Part shown: piece by piece, positions 24,040-31,433 of the stretch
Layout: the number at the start of each line of letters is the position of its first letter
Numbering within the stretch: position 1 is the first letter of the stretch
Source of the DNA: Prevotella sp.
Lineage (GTDB): Bacteria > Bacteroidota > Bacteroidia > Bacteroidales > Bacteroidaceae
Assembly (NCBI GenBank): GCA_022511065.1
Contig: JAFLSG010000021.1
Span: forward strand, 1-34,515
Reading direction: 5' to 3'
DNA length: 34,515 bases
The notes under the pieces: model-generated
Seen by the model: only the letters and a program-made list of their open reading frames with translations
Databases searched by the model: none
What the model was told of the DNA's origin: nothing
Program-made: the position numbers and the translations under genes

Positions 24040-24070
24040 TTGCGGCATATTGCTAAAAGAACTACTTTTG
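24040..24070 (+). promoter_or_regulatory. Promoter of the ytr-like operon
   Basis: TTGC (24040-24043), a 19-bp spacer and TACTTTTG (24063-24070). Transcription should start near 24077, inside the dyad at 24072-24095. The leader to the first ATG (24127) is about 50 nt. Confidence 0.65.
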
Positions 24071-24071
24071 C

Positions 24072-24095
24072 AGTGTACTATTATACTATTACACT
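24072..24095. promoter_or_regulatory. Predicted GntR/YtrA operator dyad
   Basis: AGTGTA (24072-24077) and TACACT (24090-24095) flank a 12-bp AT-rich centre that is itself nearly symmetric, so 20 of 24 positions agree with the reverse complement. The dyad starts two bases after the -7 box and covers the predicted transcription start, where a bound repressor would block initiation. From memory, the Bacillus subtilis YtrA operator has the same half-sites with a spacing of about 13. The operon encodes a YtrA-type regulator (26600-26953), so autorepression is the simplest reading. Confidence 0.6.
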
Positions 24096-24126
24096 ATAAA
24101 CGTAGTAAAATAACAAAGCAAAGGTT

Positions 24127-24942
24127 ATGATAGAAGTAAAGAACATCAGTTTCAAATACGCAGGACAAAAGGTTCCGGTGTTTGAGGATTTCAGTCTTGA
24201 ACTGAAGGAAAACAACATTTACGGCTTGTTGGGCAAGAACGGAACAGGCAAATCGACGCTGCTCTATTTGATTAGTGGTCTGCTCCGCGCAAGCCGTGGT
24301 GAGGTCGTCGTGGACGGCATGAAGGCAAACGAGCGCCGTCCCGAGATGCTGCGCGACATCTTCATCGTGCCGGAAGAGTTTGATTTGCCGGCGATGACAC
24401 TCGACAACTACGTAAGAATCAATCAGCCGTTTTATCCCAATTTCAGCCGCGAGGTGCTTGAGGCTTGTCTGACCGACTTTGACCTGCCCGTCTCTCTCAA
24501 GCTCAACTCTCTCTCGATGGGGCAGAAGAAGAAAGTGTTCATGAGCTTCGCCCTCGCGGCGGGGACAAAGCTGCTGCTGATGGACGAGCCCACCAACGGG
24601 CTTGACATCCCCTCCAAGAGTCAGTTCCGCAAGGTGGTGGCTCAGCATATGACTCCTGACCGCACGCTGATTATCTCCACGCATCAGGTGCATGATGTTG
24701 AGTCGCTGCTCGACCACATCCTGATACTCAGCCCGCAAAAGCTGCTGCTTGACGCATCGGTGGCTGACATCACGGACAAGTATGTGTTCGAGTACCGCTC
24801 GCCTGACAACATGGGCGACGCACTCTATGCAGAGCCTTCGCTGCAAGGCAATGCCGTGATGGCTCCCCGCAGGGAGGGCAGTCCTGAGACGCAGATAAAT
24901 CTCGAACTGCTGTTCAGCGCCGTGACACAGGGTAAACTATAA
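24127..24942 (+). CDS. ABC transporter ATP-binding protein (YtrB-like)
   Basis: A 271-residue nucleotide-binding subunit. Walker A GKNGTGKS (36-43), signature LSMGQ (129-133), Walker B LLLMDEP (149-155), D-loop GLD, and switch His186 in ISTHQ are all present. The Q-loop position reads VPEEFDLP (81-88), with Glu in place of the usual Gln. The ISSLxR-like DIFIVPEE pattern and C-terminal extension (about 220-271) are typical of ABC-2-type exporters with separate permeases. It is first in the operon after the promoter/operator and is followed 15 bp later by two membrane proteins that are its likely partners. By position and type it corresponds to YtrB of Bacillus. Confidence 0.88.
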   Translation: MIEVKNISFKYAGQKVPVFEDFSLELKENNIYGLLGKNGTGKSTLLYLISGLLRASRGEVVVDGMKANERRPEMLRDIFIVPEEFDLPAMTLDNYVRINQPFYPNFSREVLEACLTDFDLPVSLKLNSLSMGQKKKVFMSFALAAGTKLLLMDEPTNGLDIPSKSQFRKVVAQHMTPDRTLIISTHQVHDVESLLDHILILSPQKLLLDASVADITDKYVFEYRSPDNMGDALYAEPSLQGNAVMAPRREGSPETQINLELLFSAVTQGKL

Positions 24943-24957
24943 GGAAGGGAGGCCGAT

Positions 24958-25782
24958 ATGATACAGTTTGATATGAAACGTTTCGGCAGATTAGCGCAAT
25001 GGACGTTGGTGACTGACAGGGCGTGGTATCTGAGGACGGGGCTGACGTGGCTCGTGATTATGTCCTTCCTCTTTATCCTCTACACCACGCAGTTGCAGCC
25101 GCGCCAACTACCGCACCGCCTATGCATAGGCATCTTCGTTACCATGATGTTTGTCTCAATCTTGATGGGTGCGGGCCATATGTTTCTCAGTATGAAGGGG
25201 CAGGACAGTAGGCAACGGCTGATGGTGCTGCCTGCCTCCAACCTTGAAAAGTATCTGGTGCGCTATCTCACGTGGGTGCTGCTGATTCCGCTGATGTTAA
25301 TGGCATTCGTGGTTGCCGACCTGCTGCAGTATATCATCAATGTGATGCTCCAGCATGAGAATACACAACTTTTGATGGCGCGCCTTGCCAGAGGAGGGTT
25401 ACTCGTCATTCATTGGCCGTCGGACATACCACCCCGTATGACATTGCTGAGTCTCTCTTTCCTTTTCTGGATTCACTCCGTGTATGCCGTGGGTGCCACC
25501 TTCTTCCGCTCGCATAAGTATAATTGGGTATTCACGAGCGTCGTGCTGATACTGGTGGGTGTCTTGCTGACGAGAACGTTCATCTGGTTCATCGACTGGG
25601 AGGCTGAGAGACTTGGATGCAGCGTGCAGGAGGCGATGTGGTATATCAGGGGACTTCTGACGGGTGGCGTTTGGCTCGTCGTGCTCCACGCTTTCTTCCT
25701 CAGCTTTGCGATAGCTAACTTCTGGTTGTCCTTCAGGCTCTTTTGCCGGACACAACTGATTGGTAGATTCTTTAATACATAA
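24958..25782 (+). CDS. ABC-2-type membrane protein, copy 1 (YtrC/D-like)
   Basis: A 274-residue integral membrane protein with about six hydrophobic segments (near 29-45, 55-75, 98-120, 155-175, 185-207 and 230-255). It carries the motif VLPASNLEKYL (about 91-101) after a cytoplasmic loop SMKGQDSRQR. The next gene encodes a paralogue with the same motif, so the two probably form the transmembrane heterodimer of the ABC exporter whose ATPase lies upstream. It starts MIQFDMKRFGRLAQW; the N-terminal helix before the first membrane segment is likely to contact the ATPase. The substrate is unknown. The stop and the next start are directly adjacent (TAA then ATG). Confidence 0.75.
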   Translation: MIQFDMKRFGRLAQWTLVTDRAWYLRTGLTWLVIMSFLFILYTTQLQPRQLPHRLCIGIFVTMMFVSILMGAGHMFLSMKGQDSRQRLMVLPASNLEKYLVRYLTWVLLIPLMLMAFVVADLLQYIINVMLQHENTQLLMARLARGGLLVIHWPSDIPPRMTLLSLSFLFWIHSVYAVGATFFRSHKYNWVFTSVVLILVGVLLTRTFIWFIDWEAERLGCSVQEAMWYIRGLLTGGVWLVVLHAFFLSFAIANFWLSFRLFCRTQLIGRFFNT

Positions 25783-26619
25783 ATGAGTATGAAACAATTC
25801 GATTTCCATAGATTCTGTATGACACTCTGGTGGTATATGGGCACTTCAGCCCGCCGGTTACAAATGTGGATAGTAGGCTCTGCGGCGTGCGTGCTTATCT
25901 TGGGTGGCATATTCACGACCATCGACGGCTATGATAGCTATCCCAGTCTGGTGAGTGCCGCCGCCGATTGCCTCACCTTCGCCTTCATCGTAGGGATGAT
26001 GGTGCAGTGGGCGTCCATCTTTCACGGTGTGATCGACAAGCGTAAGCGTCAGGCACTATTGATGCTGCCCGCTTCCAGTTTAGAGAAATATCTCTCGGCG
26101 ATGATTGCCGTGACGATTGTCTGGCCGCTTGGTATGTTCCTCGCCATTGCTGTGGGCGATGTGCTGCGCGCCACGCTTGCCTCCGTCGTGTTCGGTATGC
26201 CGTGGCTGTCCGTCATCCCTGAGCTTGTCCACAACCTGTCCAACACCGTCTCCCCTCGCGGCGGCATCTGGCTCTCCGAAGTGGCGTTCGAGTGGACTGT
26301 TCTGATGTGGCTGCATTCCTATTATGTGCTTGTCGGTACGCTGCTTCGTAAGTATGTGTTCGTTGTTGCATCGATGGTGCTTTTCCTTGCCTTCCTCTTC
26401 GGTGCGTGGTGTTTAATCCATAGCGGCATACAGAAGTTCTCGCTGTTCGTCTATACGGGTAGTAACGATATACCGACGTATGTGAACCCTATCGTCTATG
26501 TCCTCATCGTGGTATTCTTGGCGCTTTCCGCCTTCAACTACACGGCATCTTTCCGCCTGTTCAAGCAGTTTCAGTTGGTAACTAACAAATGGATAAACTA
26601 TGATTTTTACAAGCGATAA
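25783..26619 (+). CDS. ABC-2-type membrane protein, copy 2 (YtrC/D-like)
   Basis: A 278-residue membrane protein paralogous to its upstream neighbour. Both begin with a QFD-x-x-RF helix and share a DKRKRQALLMLPASSLEKYL-type segment (about 84-103) followed by a long hydrophobic stretch ending in GDVLRA. About six membrane segments are visible. The start could be ATG 25783 or ATG 25789 (MKQFDFHRF), the second aligning better with copy 1. Its end overlaps the start of the GntR regulator gene by 20 bp, indicating tight translational coupling of transporter and regulator. Confidence 0.75.
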   Translation: MSMKQFDFHRFCMTLWWYMGTSARRLQMWIVGSAACVLILGGIFTTIDGYDSYPSLVSAAADCLTFAFIVGMMVQWASIFHGVIDKRKRQALLMLPASSLEKYLSAMIAVTIVWPLGMFLAIAVGDVLRATLASVVFGMPWLSVIPELVHNLSNTVSPRGGIWLSEVAFEWTVLMWLHSYYVLVGTLLRKYVFVVASMVLFLAFLFGAWCLIHSGIQKFSLFVYTGSNDIPTYVNPIVYVLIVVFLALSAFNYTASFRLFKQFQLVTNKWINYDFYKR

Positions 26620-26953
26620 ACCCATCTACATCCAGATGGCCGACCGCCTTTGCGATGAGATTCTCGCAGGTAAGTACGTGGATGACGACCGAATTCCATC
26701 CGTCAGGGAATATGCTGTGCTGCTCGAGGTGAACACCAACACGGCGGTGAAGGCTTACGATGAACTCGCACGCGCGAACATTATCTATAATAAGCGGGGC
26801 TTGGGCTACTTCGTCACCAAAGGTGCGCGCAAGCAGATACTCAAGGAGCGCAAGAAGGTGTTCATGAAGGAGCGGCTGCCAGAACTATTCCGCCAGATGC
26901 GGATGTTAGACATCTCGATGGACGATGTTCGCGCCGCATGGGAGAAGGAATGA
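26600..26953 (+). CDS. GntR-family regulator, YtrA subfamily
   Basis: A 117-residue DNA-binding protein. The winged helix-turn-helix fills residues about 8-75 and includes IYIQMADRLCDEILAG, IPSVREYA and the recognition helix VNTNTAVKAYDEL, then the wing GLGYFVTKGA. After the wing only about 40 residues remain (two charged helices), the short dimerisation tail that defines the YtrA subfamily of GntR regulators; there is no large ligand domain. YtrA-type members usually repress a linked ABC transporter operon. Here the gene sits inside such an operon and overlaps the preceding permease gene by 20 bp. The dyad at 24072-24095 is its likely operator. Confidence 0.9.
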   Translation: MIFTSDKPIYIQMADRLCDEILAGKYVDDDRIPSVREYAVLLEVNTNTAVKAYDELARANIIYNKRGLGYFVTKGARKQILKERKKVFMKERLPELFRQMRMLDISMDDVRAAWEKE

Positions 26954-27025
26954 GCAAGAAAAAATGCACCTGCTTGCAACTTTTTCGCCATTCAGAACGT
27001 CTAATAGATAAAAACAGTTCATAAA

Positions 27026-27745
27026 ATGATACATTTACAGGACATCAACAAGACCTACTTCGGTGCGCAGCCCCTCCATGTGCTGAAGGGCATCAACCTT
27101 GACATTGCCAAGGGGGAGTTCGTCTCCATCATGGGCTCGTCAGGTTCGGGCAAATCAACCCTGCTCAACATCCTCGGCATCCTCGACAACTACGACTCGG
27201 GTGTCTATGAGTTGGCGGGCGTGCCTATCTGGAACCTCTCGGAGACGAAGGCGGCAGAGTATCGTAACCGAATGATAGGCTTCATCTTCCAGTCGTTCAA
27301 CCTCATCTCCTTCAAGACCGCCGTGGAGAATGTGGAACTGCCCTTGTTCTATCAGGGCGTAAGCCGCCGCAAGCGCCACACGATGGCGATGGAGTATTTG
27401 GAGCGGTTAGGTCTGCGCGAGTGGGCGAGCCACTATCCCAACGAATTGTCGGGCGGTCAGAAGCAGCGTGTGGCGATTGCGAGGGCACTCATCACCAAGC
27501 CGCAGATCATCCTCGCCGATGAGCCTACGGGGGCACTCGACTCGAAGACATCGGTGGAGGTGATGCAGCTATTGAAGACGCTCAACGCCGAGGAGGGCAT
27601 TACCATCGTCGTGGTGACCCACGAGAGCGGCGTGGCTAACGAGACCAACAAGATAGTGCATATCAAGGACGGCATCATCGGCAAGGTGGAGGAGAATCTT
27701 GACCACAACGCCTCGCCCTTTGGTATTAACGGAATGATGAAGTAA
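27026..27745 (+). CDS. MacB-type ABC transporter ATP-binding protein (YtrE-like)
   Basis: A 239-residue nucleotide-binding subunit of the MacB/LolD type. Motifs are Walker A GSSGSGKS (37-44), Q-loop FIFQSFNLI, signature LSGGQKQRVAIARAL, Walker B IILADEPTGALDSK and switch VVVTHE. The sequence NLIxxxTAxENVxLP (NLISFKTAVENVELP) is hallmark for this class, which handles mechanotransmission with MacB-type permeases rather than classic translocation. In this locus the ATPase is a separate protein while the permease function is split over two genes downstream. It starts 72 bp after the regulator gene, with no clear promoter between. Confidence 0.93.
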   Translation: MIHLQDINKTYFGAQPLHVLKGINLDIAKGEFVSIMGSSGSGKSTLLNILGILDNYDSGVYELAGVPIWNLSETKAAEYRNRMIGFIFQSFNLISFKTAVENVELPLFYQGVSRRKRHTMAMEYLERLGLREWASHYPNELSGGQKQRVAIARALITKPQIILADEPTGALDSKTSVEVMQLLKTLNAEEGITIVVVTHESGVANETNKIVHIKDGIIGKVEENLDHNASPFGINGMMK

Positions 27746-27751
27746 GGGGCT

Positions 27752-29008
27752 ATGCACGATATTATGTCAGAAATATGGGCAACCGCCCGTAGGAACAAGC
27801 TCCGCACGAGCCTTACCGGCTTCGCCGTGGCATGGGGCATCTTCATGCTCATCGTGCTGCTCGGCGCGGGTAACGGCCTTATCAATGCACAGCTTCAGAT
27901 GGTGCGCCGCTACCTTGCCAACTCGATGTTTGTCTTTGGCGGCGAGACCTCCAAGCCCTATCAGGGATTGCAGGAGGGCAGGCGCATCCGCTTGCAGACG
28001 CGTGACATTGCCACCACCGCCTCGGAGTTCGGAGGGATTATCGACGAGGTGGGCGCGGAGTATCGCACGCAAGCCACCATCAGTCTCGGTCAGCAATACG
28101 TGAGCGGTTCCGTCATCGGCGAATATCCCGCCTATATCAAGATAGAGAAGATGGACATCATCGCGGGTCGTTTCATCAATGACATCGACCTGAAGGAAAA
28201 GCGCAAGGTACTCGTATTGAGCAACAAGCAAGCCAAGGAACTCATGCCCAAGGACACTCGCTCATTGGTGGGCAAGTATGTCAATGTGGGCGACCTCGCC
28301 TTCAAGGTGGTGGGCATCTATCAGGAACAGGAGAACGGGCGCGGCAATGCCTACTCCGCCTATTCCACCATCAAGGGCATCTACGGCGCGAACACCGACG
28401 ATGCGGGTATCATCGGCTTCACTTTCCACGGACTGAACACGATGGAGGAAAACGAGGCATTCGAGGAAACGTACCGCCGGCGCATCAATGCCAACCACAT
28501 GGCACACCCCGAGGACGAGAGCAGTATCTGGATTGCGAACCTATACACGCAGAATATGCAGATGGAGAAGGGTATCAGCATCATCCGCACGTTCCTTTGG
28601 GTAGTAGGCCTGCTTACGCTGCTAAGTGGCATTGTTGGCGTGTCAAACATCATGCTTATCACCGTCAAGGAGCGCACGCATGAGTTTGGCATCCGCAAAG
28701 CCATTGGCGCGAAGCCGTGGAGCATCCTCCGCCTGATTATCGTTGAGAGCGTCATCATCACCACCGTGTTTGGCTATATCGGTATGCTGCTCGGCATTTT
28801 TGCCAATGAATACATGGATGCCACGCTCGGACACTCCGCCATTGATACGGGCGTGTTTAAGGCTACGGTGTTCGTAGATCCCACCGTGGGGCTTGATGTG
28901 TGCGTTGAGGCTACGCTCGTGATGATTATTGCCGGCACGATAGCGGGACTGATACCCGCTTTCAAGGCCAGTCGCATCCGTCCCATTGAGGCACTTCGTG
29001 CCGACTAA
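27752..29008 (+). CDS. MacB/FtsX-type permease, copy 1 (YtrF-like)
   Basis: A 418-residue permease. One N-terminal membrane helix (about 20-42) comes first, then a large periplasmic MacB-PCD domain (about 43-270). Three C-terminal helices follow (about 275-305, 332-356, 385-405) with the FtsX hallmark ERTHEFGIRKAIGA and end motif RPIEALRAD. It lacks its own ATPase domain, unlike Escherichia coli MacB, and would use the ATPase encoded 6 bp upstream. The second permease gene starts 13 bp after its stop. The two are similar in layout, so a heterodimer is likely. ATG 27752 is taken; ATG 27764 (MSEIWATARRNK) is equally possible. Confidence 0.9.
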   Translation: MHDIMSEIWATARRNKLRTSLTGFAVAWGIFMLIVLLGAGNGLINAQLQMVRRYLANSMFVFGGETSKPYQGLQEGRRIRLQTRDIATTASEFGGIIDEVGAEYRTQATISLGQQYVSGSVIGEYPAYIKIEKMDIIAGRFINDIDLKEKRKVLVLSNKQAKELMPKDTRSLVGKYVNVGDLAFKVVGIYQEQENGRGNAYSAYSTIKGIYGANTDDAGIIGFTFHGLNTMEENEAFEETYRRRINANHMAHPEDESSIWIANLYTQNMQMEKGISIIRTFLWVVGLLTLLSGIVGVSNIMLITVKERTHEFGIRKAIGAKPWSILRLIIVESVIITTVFGYIGMLLGIFANEYMDATLGHSAIDTGVFKATVFVDPTVGLDVCVEATLVMIIAGTIAGLIPAFKASRIRPIEALRAD

Positions 29009-29021
29009 ACAGTATGTGATT

Positions 29022-30281
29022 ATGAGAATAGACATTGACAGTTACCGCGAGATACTCGACACGCTGACGCGCAATAAGGCGCGCTCGTTCCTTACCGGCT
29101 TCGGTGTGTTCTGGGGCGTGTTCATGCTTGTACTCCTCATTGGAGGCGGGCAGGGAATGAAGGAACTCCTCAACAACAACTTCCAAGGCTTCGCCACGAA
29201 CTCTGCCGTCATCTGGGCGGAAAGGACATCAAAGGCATACAAGGGCTTCCGAAAGGGGCGTTGGTGGAAGATGGACTATAACGATGTGCATCGGTTGCGG
29301 AGCCGTGTGCCTGAACTTGATGTGATTACGCCCGTACTTTTCGGAAGCTCTTACAATGGTACGAACTATGCTTACAAGGACACTCGTAAGACTTCCGTGT
29401 ACCTTGATGGTGTGGAGCCATCCTATCGGGAAGTACAAGACCCCATGATACGTTATGGGCGCTACATCAATGATATGGATTTGCGGGATGCCCGCAAGGT
29501 GTGCGTTATCGGAAAACGTGTGTATAATGAGTTGTTTCCCGAGGGTGGCGACCCTTGCGGACAATCCATCCGCATTGACTCCACCTATTATAAAGTCATT
29601 GGTGTGGATTATCGGACTTCCGGCGGCATGAGCATCCACGGGCAACCGGGGCAGAGTATTGCCATCCCGTTCTCGCAGATGCGCCAGGCATACAACTATG
29701 GCAATGAGGTGCATGTAATGGCTGTGACCGCTAAGAAGGGAGTGGTGATGAGCAGCCTCATGGAGCGCATCCGTGAGACGATAGCCCGCCCTCACTACAT
29801 AGACCCGACGGACGAGCAGGGCGTGACGGTGTTCAATACCGAGGTGCTCTTTCAGATGCTCGATAACTTGTTCAAGGGCGTGAACTTCCTGATATGGCTC
29901 GTGGGACTTGGTACGCTCCTTGCGGGTGCCATCGGCGTGTCGAACATTATGATGGTGACGGTGCGTGAGCGCACTACGGAGATAGGCATCCGCCGTGCCA
30001 TCGGTGCCACCCCGCGGATGATTCTCTCGCAGATCATATCGGAGAGCATCGTACTGACCTTGGTGGCGGGTATGAGCGGCATCCTCTTTGCCGTCGGCAT
30101 CCTGCAGATGCTCGAACTGGCGAACACGGAAGACGGTATCGTGACCACCCACTTCCAAGTGAACTTCTGGACGGCAGTCTTCGCAGCCCTTGCGGTAAGC
30201 GTAATGGGGGTGCTTGCCGGACTTGCACCCGCCGCCCGTGCCATGAGCATCAAGCCCGTGGACGCAATGCGTGACGAATAA
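29022..30281 (+). CDS. MacB/FtsX-type permease, copy 2
   Basis: A 419-residue paralogue of the preceding permease with the same topology: one N-terminal helix (about 22-44), a MacB-PCD periplasmic domain, and three C-terminal helices. The FtsX signature is ERTTEIGIRRAIGATP and the end motif is KPVDAMRDE. I chose ATG 29022 (MRIDIDSYREIL) rather than the in-frame ATG at 28986, since the latter overlaps the previous gene and gives a non-homologous N-terminus. Each permease has its own sequence character (this copy has LLNNNFQGFATNSAVIW where copy 1 has MVRRYLANSMFVFGG), so they have diverged rather than being a recent duplication. Confidence 0.9.
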   Translation: MRIDIDSYREILDTLTRNKARSFLTGFGVFWGVFMLVLLIGGGQGMKELLNNNFQGFATNSAVIWAERTSKAYKGFRKGRWWKMDYNDVHRLRSRVPELDVITPVLFGSSYNGTNYAYKDTRKTSVYLDGVEPSYREVQDPMIRYGRYINDMDLRDARKVCVIGKRVYNELFPEGGDPCGQSIRIDSTYYKVIGVDYRTSGGMSIHGQPGQSIAIPFSQMRQAYNYGNEVHVMAVTAKKGVVMSSLMERIRETIARPHYIDPTDEQGVTVFNTEVLFQMLDNLFKGVNFLIWLVGLGTLLAGAIGVSNIMMVTVRERTTEIGIRRAIGATPRMILSQIISESIVLTLVAGMSGILFAVGILQMLELANTEDGIVTTHFQVNFWTAVFAALAVSVMGVLAGLAPAARAMSIKPVDAMRDE

Positions 30282-30317
30282 CCCCAAACAATAACGAATA
30301 AATAAACATCAAACAAT

Positions 30318-31430
30318 ATGAAGAAGTATTCAAAACTGATTGTCGCAGCGATTGTCGCGCTGATTTTCATCGGGACGTTCGTGTTCCTCTGGCAGAAGAG
30401 CCAGCCGAAGCCCGTAGTTTACAATGAGTTCACCCCGGAGTTGAAGGACATCCGCAAGACCACCATCATCACGGGAAAGATTGAGCCCCGCAATGAAGTG
30501 AACGTGAAGCCCCAGATATCCGGCATCATCACCGAACTGCTCAAGGAGGCAGGGCAGTACGTGCAGCAGAACGAAGTGATAGCCAAGGTGAAGGTGATAC
30601 CCGACATGGGGCAGCTTTCAAGTGCAGAGAGCCGCGTGCGCCTTGCAGAGATTAACCTGCATCAGGCACAGGTGGATTACGACCGCGAGGAAAACCTGCA
30701 TCAGCAAAAGTTAGTGTCCGATGATGAGTTCGACCGCGTGCGCCAGCAACTGAGACAGGCGAAAGAGGAGAAGGCTGCCGCGGAGGATGCGCTGCAAGTG
30801 GTGCGCGATGGTGTGTCGAAGTCGAACGCAAGTGCTTCGAGCACGTTGGTACGCAGCACCGTGTCGGGCGTTATCCTCGACATCCCCGTCAAGGTGGGTA
30901 ACTCGGTCATCCTCTCGAACACCTTCAACGACGGTACGACCATCGCTTCCGTTGCCAACATGAACGACCTGATTTTCCGGGGCAACATCGACGAGACGGA
31001 GGTGGGACTGCTTGTGTCGGGCATGCCGATGAAGATTACCATCGGTGCGCTGCAAGACCTGCGCTTTGATGCCTCCCTTGAATACATCTCGCCGAAAGCC
31101 ACGGAGAGTAATGGCGCCAACCAGTTTGAAATCAAGGCAGCCGTGAAGCTGACCGACGGCGGACAGATACGCTCGGGCTATAGTGCCAATGCCGAGATTG
31201 TCTTGGCATCGGTGACGAAAGCACTCAGCGTTCCCGAGAGTGCGATTGAGTTCGAGGGCGACTCCACCTTTGTCTATGTGGTGAAGGGTGAGGGCGAGAA
31301 GAAGACCTACGAGCGCAAGCAGGTAAAGACCGGCCTTTCCGACGGCGTGAACATAGAGATTAAGGGCGGCATCACGCAGAAAGACAAGGTGCGTGGCCCG
31401 CAAGTGGTAGCAGAAACGAAGGAGGACTAA
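30318..31430 (+). CDS. MacA-like periplasmic adaptor (HlyD family)
   Basis: A 370-residue membrane-fusion protein with one N-terminal membrane helix (about 6-26), a barrel-sandwich hybrid region (NVKPQISGIITELLKEAGQYV at about 62-82), and a coiled-coil hairpin (about 98-170, rich in Gln, Arg and Glu). The second half of the lipoyl-like domain and a beta-barrel region follow, ending in GGITQKDKVRG. It should bridge the MacB-type inner-membrane complex to the TolC-like channel. It lies 36 bp after the second permease gene and 3 bp before the tolC-like gene, so all three components are co-expressed. Confidence 0.92.
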   Translation: MKKYSKLIVAAIVALIFIGTFVFLWQKSQPKPVVYNEFTPELKDIRKTTIITGKIEPRNEVNVKPQISGIITELLKEAGQYVQQNEVIAKVKVIPDMGQLSSAESRVRLAEINLHQAQVDYDREENLHQQKLVSDDEFDRVRQQLRQAKEEKAAAEDALQVVRDGVSKSNASASSTLVRSTVSGVILDIPVKVGNSVILSNTFNDGTTIASVANMNDLIFRGNIDETEVGLLVSGMPMKITIGALQDLRFDASLEYISPKATESNGANQFEIKAAVKLTDGGQIRSGYSANAEIVLASVTKALSVPESAIEFEGDSTFVYVVKGEGEKKTYERKQVKTGLSDGVNIEIKGGITQKDKVRGPQVVAETKED

Positions 31431-31433
31431 ACG

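Noticed and set aside
29229..30287. 352-codon minus-strand frame antisense to the second MacB-type permease
   Set aside because: It is rich in His and Arg with no fold-like pattern, while the plus strand encodes a clear FtsX-type permease.
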